From NCBI RefSeq assembly GCF_029667115.1, contig NZ_JARUIU010000008.1, forward strand, positions 1 to 64,000: DNA of 64,000 bases, read 5' to 3'. Source of the DNA: Jeotgalibacillus sp. ET6. GTDB lineage: Bacteria > Bacillota > Bacilli > Bacillales > Jeotgalibacillaceae. The translations under genes were made by a program, and so were the position numbers. The notes under the pieces were generated by a model, which did not search any database, had not been told where the DNA came from, and worked only from the letters and a program-made list of their open reading frames with translations. Every line of letters starts with the position of its first letter. The stretch's first letter is position 1. Shown piece after piece: positions 26,270-34,114 of this stretch.

Positions 26270-28009
26270 ATGAAACGGATTTTTCCTTTTTTAACCCCTT
26301 ATCGAATTGCCATCGTGATTGCTCTCTCCCTTATGCTGATGGAGCTTGCAGTGGAATTGATACAGCCCTTGCTTATTGCCAGAATTATTGATGACGGTAT
26401 TCTGGAGCAGGATGTCTCGGTCATTATTCTCTGGGGAGGCGTACTGATCGGCTGTTCGTTTTTGGCTTTTGCAGCCGGTGTAACCAACTCTTTTTATTCC
26501 TCTCATGTCAGTCAAAGCTTTGGATTTGACGTTAGAGAAGCTTTATATGATAAAGTTCAATCCTTTTCCTTCACGAACTTCAGCAAGACCCCTACATCTT
26601 CTTTGATTACAAGGCTCACAAATGATGTGACCATGCTGCAAAATACGGTCTTTATGAGTTTGCGTATTATGATGCGGGCGCCTCTTTTAGTGATCGGGAG
26701 CGTCATCATGGCTTTGTTAGTTAACTGGCGGCTTGCGCTGGTTTTAGTTGTAGCTGTTCCCGTTCTTGTGGTGTTTTTATTGTTTATTATGCGAAGAGCG
26801 GGCGGCCTTTTTAAACTTGTTCAGGAACGGGTGGATCACGTCAATAACGTGATGCAGGAAAATCTGGCAGGTATCCGATTAATTAAAGCCTTTTTAAGAG
26901 CTCAACATGAAATGAAGCGGTTCAGGCAATCTAGTGAAGTGCTGATGGAAAATACCGTCAAGGCGCTTCGCCTGGTAGAAGTGACGATGCCTATTATCCT
27001 GCTTGTTATGAATGCCGGCATTATCGTGATTTTATGGTATGGCAGTGTTGAAGTGTCCACCAATCGTGCAAGTGTAGGAGATGTCGTGGCTGTCGTTAAT
27101 TACGCAACCCGGATGACAGGTGCCTTATCCATCGTCACGATGATTATTATGGTGTTCTCAAGAGCAAAAGCATCTGGCAGCCGAATCGGAGAAGTATTGG
27201 AAACAGAAGTGGATTTACTGGATAAAGAGTCAAGTGAAGAGCATGCGATGAAAGAAGGAGACATTGAATTTGAAAATGTAACATTTATGTATCCTGAGAC
27301 AAGTGAAAAAGTGCTGCGTGATCTTTCTTTTAGAATAGAAGGAGGAAAGCGGGTTTCCATCGTGGGGGCGACAGGGTCAGGTAAATCAACTCTGTTTCAG
27401 CTGATCCCAAGGCTGTATGATTTGACTGGCGGAAAAATCCTGATCGATAACAGAGACCTTACTTCATACAGGCTGGAAAATCTGCGGCAGCAAATCGGCT
27501 TTGTTCCCCAGGAAGCAATGCTTTTTACCGGTACAGTGAGGGAGAACATCGCATGGGGGGACCAGGAAGCAAGCTTCGAAGCGATTCAGGAAGCTGCGAA
27601 AAGGGCTCAAATACACGATACGATCATTAATTTGCCTAAGCAATACGATACCCAGCTTGGACAAAAAGGAGTCAATCTCTCAGGAGGTCAAAAGCAGCGT
27701 TTGTCTATTGCGAGAGCCCTGGTACGAAAGCCGGCAATTCTATTAATGGATGACAGCACCAGTGCACTGGATATGAAAACGGAAGCTGATCTTCTTGAAT
27801 CCCTGAATGATTTATCCTGTACCACCATTATGATTACGCAAAAAATCAGTACGACAATGGCATCAGATCATATCCTGCTTCTTGATGAAGGTGAACTTCT
27901 GGCTCAGGGGACGCATGAAGACCTGCTCAAACGATCTCCGCTTTACCTGAAAATTGTTGAATCACAGATCGGGAAGGAGGCGCTTACCCTTGCTCAAAGA
28001 AGTCGTTAG
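26270..28009 (+). CDS. yfiB: Heterodimeric ABC exporter half-transporter, YfiB type
   Basis: 579 residues: six membrane helices (about 15-300), then the nucleotide-binding domain with Walker A GATGSGKS, Q-loop FVPQEAM, signature LSGGQKQR and Walker B LLMDDSTSALD. The catalytic Glu after Walker B is Asp here, a degenerate site typical of one half of heterodimeric multidrug exporters (as in BmrC and related). Its partner is the next gene, whose start lies inside this one. Probably exports drugs or lipids; substrate unknown. ATG after CTGGAGGAGCACAGA. Confidence 0.88.
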   Translation: MKRIFPFLTPYRIAIVIALSLMLMELAVELIQPLLIARIIDDGILEQDVSVIILWGGVLIGCSFLAFAAGVTNSFYSSHVSQSFGFDVREALYDKVQSFSFTNFSKTPTSSLITRLTNDVTMLQNTVFMSLRIMMRAPLLVIGSVIMALLVNWRLALVLVVAVPVLVVFLLFIMRRAGGLFKLVQERVDHVNNVMQENLAGIRLIKAFLRAQHEMKRFRQSSEVLMENTVKALRLVEVTMPIILLVMNAGIIVILWYGSVEVSTNRASVGDVVAVVNYATRMTGALSIVTMIIMVFSRAKASGSRIGEVLETEVDLLDKESSEEHAMKEGDIEFENVTFMYPETSEKVLRDLSFRIEGGKRVSIVGATGSGKSTLFQLIPRLYDLTGGKILIDNRDLTSYRLENLRQQIGFVPQEAMLFTGTVRENIAWGDQEASFEAIQEAAKRAQIHDTIINLPKQYDTQLGQKGVNLSGGQKQRLSIARALVRKPAILLMDDSTSALDMKTEADLLESLNDLSCTTIMITQKISTTMASDHILLLDEGELLAQGTHEDLLKRSPLYLKIVESQIGKEALTLAQRSR

Positions 28010-29834
28010 ACCTTTTCAGTATAAGAAAAGATCCTTTGCAGAGATCGATGAGTCCAACCGGAATCAGCATGAGAAAAAGAAGGCACAGGATCCAGCCGGT
28101 ACGCTAAAAAAAATATGGTCGTTCCTTGCCATGAACAAGGGAAAGCTTTTCCTTGTAATTCTAATGGTTGTGATAAGCTCAGCGATGGCGCTTCTCGGTC
28201 CTTTTTTAGTTGGTATGGGAATCGATGATTATATCGTAAATCAAGATGCAGGCGGTCTTGTACAGCTGCTGTGGATATTGGGAGTTATTTATATCATTCA
28301 TTCTCTATCCTCCTGGTTTCAGGCAATGTGGATGGTCAGAATCGCTCAAAACACCGTTTATACCATGCGTACCAGATTATTTAACCATCTGCACAAGCTG
28401 CCGATTCCTTTTTTTGATAAACGTCAGCATGGTGAATTAATGAGCCGTGTAACCAACGACATGGAAAACGTCAGCTCTACCTTAAACAGCTCAGTTATTC
28501 AAATTGTTTCTAGTTTATTAACGCTGGTTGGGACGGCTGCTGTCATGCTTTATTTAAGCCCTCTTCTCACACTGATTACGTTGCTGGTGATTCCTGCCAT
28601 GTACTTTGGGTTAAAATGGATCACAAAACGTACAGGCAGACTGTTTAAGGAGCAGCAAAGAAATTTAGGGGACTTAAACGGGTATATTCAGGAGACGTTA
28701 TCAGGCCAGCGAATTATCAAAACCTTTTCACAGGAAAAAAAGGTGATCCATCAATTCAAAGAAAAGAATGAAGGCCTGCGACTCGCCGGCTTCTGGGCAC
28801 AGACGTTTTCAGGGTTTATTCCAAAGCTTATGAACTTCCTGAATAATTTAAGCTTTGCCATTATCGCCCTTGTAGGCGGACTATTAGTCGTAAACGGGGA
28901 CGAAGTGGTGACAATCGGTGTCATTGTCATTTTTGTCGAGTATTCCCGACAGTTTACCCGTCCATTGAATGATCTTGCGAATCAGTTTAACACCCTGTTA
29001 TCAGCTATTGCAGGTGCTGAAAGGGTTTTTGATATTATGGATGAAAAGGAAGAGCGCAGAGATGAAACAGAAGCGGTTCAATTAGACGACCTTAAAGGAG
29101 AAGTCACGTTTTCTCATGTCTCGTTCGCATACGAAAAAGACGAGGCTACATTGACTGACATCTCATTTACCGTTTCACCCGGTGAAACCGTGGCATTTGT
29201 TGGACCAACGGGAGCCGGTAAAACGACGATGATTAATTTGCTTTCACGCTTTTATGATGTTAATGAAGGTGTCATTACAATGGATGGAAGGGATATTAAA
29301 ACCATTCAACGGTCATCACTGAGAAGTCATATGGCCTTTGTTCTCCAGGATTCTTTTTTATTTGAAGGGACGATTCGGGAAAATATCCGCTACGGCCGCT
29401 TGACTGCGACAGACGAAGAGGTTGAAAAAGCAGCCGAACTTGCCAATGCGGCATCTTTTATCCGGAAAATGCCCAAGCAGTTTGATACATTCATCCAAGT
29501 GGAAGGACAGGGGATCAGTCAAGGCCAGAGACAGCTCCTATCTATTGCGAGAGCCATTTTGGCTGACCCGAAAATTCTTGTGCTGGATGAAGCAACAAGC
29601 AGCATCGATACCATTACGGAAATTAAAATCCAGGAAGCTCTTCAGCGTCTGATGGAAGGCAGAACCAGCTTTGTTATTGCTCACCGGCTGAACACCATTC
29701 AAAATGCCGATCAAATAATGGTGCTGCAAAACGGAAAGCTGATTGAACGGGGAAACCACGAAAGCCTGATCAGTCAAAAAGGTTTTTACGCCGATCTGCA
29801 CAACAGTCAGCTGAGGGAAAAAATGATTCTGTAA
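27990..29834 (+). CDS. yfiC: Heterodimeric ABC exporter half-transporter, YfiC type
   Basis: I place the start at TTG 27990 (AAGGAGG 9 bases upstream), giving 614 residues and a 20-base overlap with yfiB; an earlier in-frame start at 27954 lacks a ribosome-binding site. Six membrane helices follow a 50-residue charged N terminus. The nucleotide-binding domain has Walker A GPTGAGKT, Q-loop FVLQDSF, signature ISQGQRQL (not LSGGQ) and Walker B LVLDEATSSID with the catalytic Glu. So this half supplies the good Walker site and the poor signature, and YfiB the reverse: one active and one degenerate ATP site in the dimer, as expected for this class. Confidence 0.88.
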   Translation: MLKEVVRPFQYKKRSFAEIDESNRNQHEKKKAQDPAGTLKKIWSFLAMNKGKLFLVILMVVISSAMALLGPFLVGMGIDDYIVNQDAGGLVQLLWILGVIYIIHSLSSWFQAMWMVRIAQNTVYTMRTRLFNHLHKLPIPFFDKRQHGELMSRVTNDMENVSSTLNSSVIQIVSSLLTLVGTAAVMLYLSPLLTLITLLVIPAMYFGLKWITKRTGRLFKEQQRNLGDLNGYIQETLSGQRIIKTFSQEKKVIHQFKEKNEGLRLAGFWAQTFSGFIPKLMNFLNNLSFAIIALVGGLLVVNGDEVVTIGVIVIFVEYSRQFTRPLNDLANQFNTLLSAIAGAERVFDIMDEKEERRDETEAVQLDDLKGEVTFSHVSFAYEKDEATLTDISFTVSPGETVAFVGPTGAGKTTMINLLSRFYDVNEGVITMDGRDIKTIQRSSLRSHMAFVLQDSFLFEGTIRENIRYGRLTATDEEVEKAAELANAASFIRKMPKQFDTFIQVEGQGISQGQRQLLSIARAILADPKILVLDEATSSIDTITEIKIQEALQRLMEGRTSFVIAHRLNTIQNADQIMVLQNGKLIERGNHESLISQKGFYADLHNSQLREKMIL

Positions 29835-29866
29835 AAGGCAGAATGTGCAAATTTAATTTCAAAAAA

Positions 29867-29905
29867 AGGCTGGGACTCAACTTCAAGTTGTCCCAGCCTT
29901 TTCTT
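29867..29905. terminator. Bidirectional terminator, GGCTGGGAC type
   Basis: AAGGCTGGGACT ... TCCCAGCCTT with inner CAACTT/AAGTTG pairing; A-run before and T-rich run after. Serves yfiC and the convergent transporter gene. Confidence 0.9.
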
Positions 29906-29945
29906 TATGAGAAATGACGATCACAAGTCAGCAAGTGAAAAGATG

Positions 29946-30896
29946 TTATACCCAGTCTGCCTTGAGGTTGTCTTCATCAAATTCTACGATGACGTCTGTA
30001 ACTCCTTTTTGTGCATATATCAGAAGTGCCAGCCGATCCTTGATCGAATCGGCTTCAGCAATTGTCAGCGTCGGGTCCACTTCAATCTCCACTTCTACAT
30101 GGAGATGCTCCCCCTCTTTTACGACTTCAATCCGCTGAATATCCTTTACATGTGAGTCTGCGAGGATAATGCCTGCAATATGCTGGCGCATTTCTTCGTC
30201 AGTTTCCCCGATGGCGCCCCGTGCGTTTTCAAGAAATACACGACCAACCACATAAAACATCATCAATCCAATTACAATCGAGGCAATTCCTTCTGCTTGC
30301 CCAAGGCCGGTAAAATACGTAATAAGAACAGCAATAATTGCGATAATGCCTCCGCTTGTTGCAACCAGGTCCTCCATGAAAACAAGCTTAGTTGCCGGTT
30401 TTGCCCGTTTTAAATTGGTAAAGCCCAGTCCAAATACTGATAATCCGCTTCCTTCTTTTCCGGTTTCATGCAAAACTTCTTTTGCCGCTTTATACAGAAC
30501 AAATAGTTCAAGTAAAACAGCAATTCCAAGAACAGTCAGTGTAATTGCGATCCCTGTGCTTTCTCCCGGGTGCAATAGATAATGAATTCCTTCTTTGACT
30601 GTTTCATAAGATAAGATTCCTACAATAATAACAGCACCCAGACAAACTAAGTTAACGAGTCTCCCAAAGCCATTTGGAAAACGGTCTGTTGGTGCCTTTT
30701 TCGACAATGCTGACCCGATAAAAACAAAAAGCTGATTGGCAGCATCGCCGAATGAATGCATCATTTCTGCAAACATTGCCACATTTCCAGTCAGTAAAAA
30801 TGCCCCTAACTTTAAAAATCCAATAAACGTATTAACGATGGCAGCCATAAAAGACGGCTTATTTCCGCCTTTTAACAGCCGAAAAAAATCACCCAT
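29946..30896 (-). CDS. Cation diffusion facilitator (ZnT9/YdbO-like branch)
   Basis: 316 residues; ATG after AAGGAGGAGGAACTGGGT. Six membrane helices, then a cytoplasmic domain of about 90 residues with MRQHIAGIILADSHVKDIQRIEVVKEGEHLHVEVEIEVD. Metal-site residues in helix 2 are HSFGDAANQ (H and D), while helix 5 has EDLVATSGG in place of the usual H/DxxxD; this variant is typical of the ZnT9/YdbO-like branch. Exports a divalent metal (Zn, Fe, Co or Mn) by proton antiport; the metal cannot be named from sequence. A His-containing cytoplasmic segment is short. Confidence 0.88.
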   Translation of the reverse strand: MGDFFRLLKGGNKPSFMAAIVNTFIGFLKLGAFLLTGNVAMFAEMMHSFGDAANQLFVFIGSALSKKAPTDRFPNGFGRLVNLVCLGAVIIVGILSYETVKEGIHYLLHPGESTGIAITLTVLGIAVLLELFVLYKAAKEVLHETGKEGSGLSVFGLGFTNLKRAKPATKLVFMEDLVATSGGIIAIIAVLITYFTGLGQAEGIASIVIGLMMFYVVGRVFLENARGAIGETDEEMRQHIAGIILADSHVKDIQRIEVVKEGEHLHVEVEIEVDPTLTIAEADSIKDRLALLIYAQKGVTDVIVEFDEDNLKADWV

Positions 30897-31014
30897 ACCC
30901 AGTTCCTCCTCCTTAACCTGACTTCATCTATACATACCCCTAAAAAATAGAAATCAGACTAAACCTATTAACTATTTTTGTTAATCTTATTGCACGAGTA
31001 ATAGGATTCTATAC

Positions 31015-31055
31015 AGTAAAGCACAAAATGGGCCAGGCCCCTTTTGTGCTTTACT
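31015..31055. repeat. Intergenic hairpin with GGGGCC core
   Basis: AGTAAAGCACAAAA-TGGG-CCAG-GCCCC-TTTTGTGCTTTACT is a nearly perfect long hairpin without a flanking gene end close by. The core and the TTTTGYGCTTTACT arm recur at 57202-57236. Confidence 0.7.
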
Positions 31056-31134
31056 GCACTACAGAAGTTACCCTATTTCTCCAAACGGTGGTATAATAAC
31101 AGAATGAATAGGAAAGATCGGAGAGTGGATTTAG

Positions 31135-32256
31135 ATGTTAGTTAGAACAGAGGATAGATGGAAGGAAGCGGGGTTTGGAGAGTTTAAGCCGGTGCAGGAG
31201 CGTGTGATTCCGCTTATAATGAGCGGCAGGGATGTTCTTGCTGAGTCGCCGACTGGAACAGGAAAGACGCTGGCGTATCTCATTCCGGTAATTGAGAAAA
31301 TGGAGATTGCTAAAAAACTGCCTCAGACCATTATTTTAGCTCCATCAAAAGAATTGGCTATGCAGATTTTAGATGTAGCTCAATCGTGGGGGAAACCGAG
31401 TGGTATAAGAGCTGCTTCTATCATTGGAGGCGCAAATCCAAAAAGACAGCTTGAAAAATTAAAAAAACAGCCGCATATTTTAATTGGAACACCTGGACGG
31501 ATTTTGGAACTTATTAAGCAGAAAAAGATAAAAACGCATGAAGTCACAACTTTAGTGCTTGACGAAGTGGATCAGCTTTTCCTGCCTGAGCATACTCAGG
31601 CAATATCAGATATTATTAAAAGCACACTGGCAGATCAGCGCCAGATTGCCATGTTCTCTGCAACGCTTCCAAAGGAGATTGAGGAACACGGAAAATCGAT
31701 CACGAAAAATGCTGAAGTCATCCGAGTAGAAAGAGATGCATCCCAAGCAGCAAATGTAACTCACCAGTACATGGTCTGTGAATCACGTGAAAAAATAGAT
31801 TTAATCCGGCGGATCGTTCGAATGGATTCCATGAAAAAAGAAAAATCACTGGCATTTATGCGTGAAGTCCGTGATGTACTTACTGCAACAGAAAAGCTCA
31901 ATTACAAGAATCTGGAGATTGCACCGCTGCACAGTGATCTTTCGAAGGAAGAGCGTGCTGCTTCCATGCGCAAATTCAGGAATGGGGATCTCTCCCTGAT
32001 GCTTGCTACCGATGTGGCAACACGCGGCCTTGATATTCAGGATGTAACCTATGTGATTCACATGGATGCAGCGGAAGATTTGGATCAATATATTCACCGC
32101 TCCGGCAGAACAGGTAGAGCAGGGGCAAGCGGAACCGTTCTTTCATTTGTATCTCCTATGGAGGTTAAGCAGATCAAACGCTATGCCCGCGAGTTGAATG
32201 TGGATCTTAAAGAAGTAACGATTCAGCGTGGAGATTGGCAGTCTGTCGAGTCTTAA
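31135..32256 (+). CDS. yfmL: DEAD-box RNA helicase, YfmL type
   Basis: 373 residues, close to B. subtilis YfmL; it lacks the extended C-terminal RNA-binding tail of CshA or DbpA. Motifs in order: Q-motif region FGEFKPVQ, motif I SPTGTGKT, Ia APSKELAMQ, GG, TPGR, motif II DEVD (variant of DEAD), motif III SAT, then ATDVATRGLDI and HRSGRTGRAG. ATP-dependent RNA unwinding; YfmL is linked to ribosome assembly and growth in the cold. Single gene with a terminator at 32259-32316. Confidence 0.92.
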   Translation: MLVRTEDRWKEAGFGEFKPVQERVIPLIMSGRDVLAESPTGTGKTLAYLIPVIEKMEIAKKLPQTIILAPSKELAMQILDVAQSWGKPSGIRAASIIGGANPKRQLEKLKKQPHILIGTPGRILELIKQKKIKTHEVTTLVLDEVDQLFLPEHTQAISDIIKSTLADQRQIAMFSATLPKEIEEHGKSITKNAEVIRVERDASQAANVTHQYMVCESREKIDLIRRIVRMDSMKKEKSLAFMREVRDVLTATEKLNYKNLEIAPLHSDLSKEERAASMRKFRNGDLSLMLATDVATRGLDIQDVTYVIHMDAAEDLDQYIHRSGRTGRAGASGTVLSFVSPMEVKQIKRYARELNVDLKEVTIQRGDWQSVES

Positions 32257-32258
32257 AA

Positions 32259-32316
32259 TAAAGCATGTTGCTTCAGGTGTGGATGATAAATCCGTCCGGG
32301 CAGCATGCTTTTTTTA
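32259..32316 (+). terminator. Terminator after yfmL
   Basis: AAAGCATG-T-TGC ... GCAGCATGCTTT stem with a long loop, then TTTTTT. Confidence 0.8.
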
Positions 32317-32575
32317 ATGTGCTCCAAATGGGTCCCGGTAATTAAGATTATTTGACTTTTATCTTAAGAAAGCTGACAATTTATATAAAGAAAAAGATCG
32401 TGCATGTATCATCGTATTCGTGCTGAGATATTTCTTTGCAATGATGCAAAGGAGACAGCAGAAACGGCCAATGAACCATTTCCAAGTGGTAAAAAGCCGC
32501 ACTGCTGCAAATACTTTGTACAGGATATAGATGAATAATTTTATGGGGACATCGGCCAAAGGGGTGTAGGAAGGC
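32317..32575 (+). other. Leader region of the B12-binding/STAS operon
   Basis: No recognised gene. It holds a possible promoter (TTGACT near 32351 with GACAAT 17 bp later), a short palindrome TTTGCAATGATGCAAA at 32435-32450, a 44-codon open frame (32404-32538, listed apart) and the Shine-Dalgarno of the B12-binding gene (AAAGGGG, AGGAAGG). The long leader of about 200 bases leaves room for post-transcriptional control. Confidence 0.4.
32404..32538 (+). CDS. Possible 44-residue small protein
   Basis: ATG to TAA, product MYHRIRAEIFLCND then KETAETANEPFPSGKK and a Cys-containing tail (PHCCKYFVQDIDE). The amino-acid composition looks like a real soluble protein, but the ribosome-binding site is weak (an A/G-rich run 8 or more bases upstream) and I know no homologue. 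It ends 37 bases before the B12-binding gene and would be in its leader. Alternatively a chance frame. Confidence 0.25.
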   Translation: MYHRIRAEIFLCNDAKETAETANEPFPSGKKPHCCKYFVQDIDE

Positions 32576-33247
32576 ATGACTGCAACGTATACACAATCAT
32601 TTACGAACGAAATTTTATCCGGTGACCAGGAGTCAAGCTGGTCCATTATTAAACAGGCTGTGGATGAGGGAAAGAAAACAGATTATATCTTTCATCATAT
32701 TATTACCCCTTCAATGGTTGAGATAGGGGCTTTATGGCAGGAAAATAAAATTTCAGTGGCAGATGAACATCTTGCTACAGCAACCTGTGATTTTATTTTG
32801 GCTAGATATAAATTTGAGATCCTGCAGCCAAGAATCAACCAAAAGGATTCGGTAATGGGGAAGGCTCTTTTTTTCTGTGTGGAAAATGAGGAGCATGACC
32901 TTGGAATTCGAATGACGGCCCAGCTGTTTGAAGAAGAGGGGTATAACGTCAGAATGATGGGAGCTAACCTGCCGCTTGAATATGTGAAAGAAATGGCGAG
33001 TGTCTGGATGCCGGATGTTGTTGGAGTATCTGCCAGCATGCTCGCTCAGGGAAAAAAGGTTCCCTCTTACATACAAAGCTTCATGGAAACGCTGGATGGA
33101 ACAGAGCTGCTGGTAGGCGGACGTTATTTATCTCTTCAAGCTGAGGAAGCCCTTCAATCCATTAACCACCGGGTTACGATGGTCCGCTCCCCGGAAGATT
33201 TATCTAAATGGATGGAGAAAGACAGAAAGCGAGGAGAGGAAGATTGA
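32576..33247 (+). CDS. Stand-alone cobalamin-binding sensor protein (CarH/AerR-like B12 domain)
   Basis: 223 residues. Residues 1-90 form the helical cap and 95-215 a Rossmann-like B12-binding domain. The cap carries W54-x9-E64-H65 (WQENKISVADEH), the signature of the CarH/LitR light-sensing adenosylcobalamin domains. The lower cobalt ligand is H107 in E-x-H-x-x-G (EEHDLG, 105-110), with VGVSASM (S152) and LVGGRY (181-184) lining the nucleotide tail. The residue after W54 is Gln, where CarH has the His that caps cobalt after illumination, so the photochemistry or end state may differ. There is no MerR DNA-binding domain and no methyltransferase gene nearby. Its stop codon overlaps the start of a STAS protein (TTGA), so the two are coupled. 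Likely a cobalamin- or light-dependent switch acting on the STAS partner (inference). Confidence 0.85.
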   Translation: MTATYTQSFTNEILSGDQESSWSIIKQAVDEGKKTDYIFHHIITPSMVEIGALWQENKISVADEHLATATCDFILARYKFEILQPRINQKDSVMGKALFFCVENEEHDLGIRMTAQLFEEEGYNVRMMGANLPLEYVKEMASVWMPDVVGVSASMLAQGKKVPSYIQSFMETLDGTELLVGGRYLSLQAEEALQSINHRVTMVRSPEDLSKWMEKDRKRGEED

Positions 33248-33987
33248 GCAGCATTGAAACACTGGCTCTCCCTGCAATCGAGATGAACAAAGAGATGAGG
33301 GTTCTTCAATCTTCTGAAGAAGCGTTGGACCTTTTTGGCGAAGGAGAAAAGATTACCGACTGGATTGATGCAGAAAGTCAAACTAAAGCGGAGAAATTTT
33401 TGCTTGATACCACCCAGTCAAAAATAGAATTAAATATGATCACAAAAAATAATCAGACAGCCCTTTTTACACTTCACGTAAAATGGACAGAAGAAACCTG
33501 TTCCATCATATTCATGGAACAGGAAGCTCTGCTGCTTGAACTGATGACTAAAATTAATGAGCATAAAAAACGGCTTCAGGAAACGGATATGGAACTGCTG
33601 CTGAAAAACAACCAGCTTAACACTTCTTTTCAGCGAATTCAGGAGCTGTCCACTGCCATCATTCATCTCGCACCATCTGTCATTTTGATACCGTTATTTG
33701 GTGATTTGGACGGGACTTTGCTTGAACAAAGCAAAGTCAGAATTTTATCGCATATTTCACAAAATGGGGTGCATGAACTAATTGTAGACATGCAGTCAGT
33801 CGGAAAAATGGAACCAGAAGGCATCGAGCAGCTTATCCAATTGATCGGAAACTGTTCGCTGATGGGAGCTAAAACCTATATTACCGGTGTTAAACCTGAG
33901 CATGCAGACGGATTAAATCGGTATAATATGCTGGAATATGCCACTTTTATTAATACATTAAAACATACCATTGCCCGTTTGGTGTGA
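33244..33987 (+). CDS. PAS-like/coiled-coil/STAS protein (RsbR-like)
   Basis: TTG 33244 is chosen as start: GAGGAGAGGAAGA precedes it and it overlaps the previous stop by 4 bases. 247 residues: a small PAS-like N-terminal domain (about 1-95), a coiled coil (about 98-140, LLLELMTKINEHKKRLQETDMELLLKNNQ) and a C-terminal STAS domain (about 145-240, ILIPLFGDLDGT, ELIVDMQSV, LIGNCSLMGAKTYITGVKPE). This order is that of RsbR-type stressosome proteins. In my alignment by eye the usual phospho-acceptor Thr positions are Asp (GDLD) and Pro (KMEPEG), so regulation by a serine/threonine kinase of the RsbT kind may be lost or altered. Partner of the B12-binding protein by position. Confidence 0.82.
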   Translation: MSSIETLALPAIEMNKEMRVLQSSEEALDLFGEGEKITDWIDAESQTKAEKFLLDTTQSKIELNMITKNNQTALFTLHVKWTEETCSIIFMEQEALLLELMTKINEHKKRLQETDMELLLKNNQLNTSFQRIQELSTAIIHLAPSVILIPLFGDLDGTLLEQSKVRILSHISQNGVHELIVDMQSVGKMEPEGIEQLIQLIGNCSLMGAKTYITGVKPEHADGLNRYNMLEYATFINTLKHTIARLV

Positions 33988-34010
33988 CCTTGCATAACAA
34001 AATATTTTTA

Positions 34011-34066
34011 AAAAATCCGGACTCATTTGAATTCAGCTATCAGAATTCGCGTGAGTCCGGATTTTA
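34011..34066. terminator. Bidirectional terminator
   Basis: AAAAATCCGGACTCA ... TGAGTCCGGATTTT with an inner GAATTC pairing; between the convergent STAS and adenine deaminase genes. Confidence 0.9.
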
Positions 34067-34114
34067 TTGTTCCGAATGACTACGTGTGTTTGAATCGAAC
34101 GAATGCATGTACGA

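Noticed and set aside
32359-32646. Minus-strand 95-codon frame in the B12/STAS leader
   Set aside because: No ribosome-binding site and it overlaps the start of the B12-binding gene.
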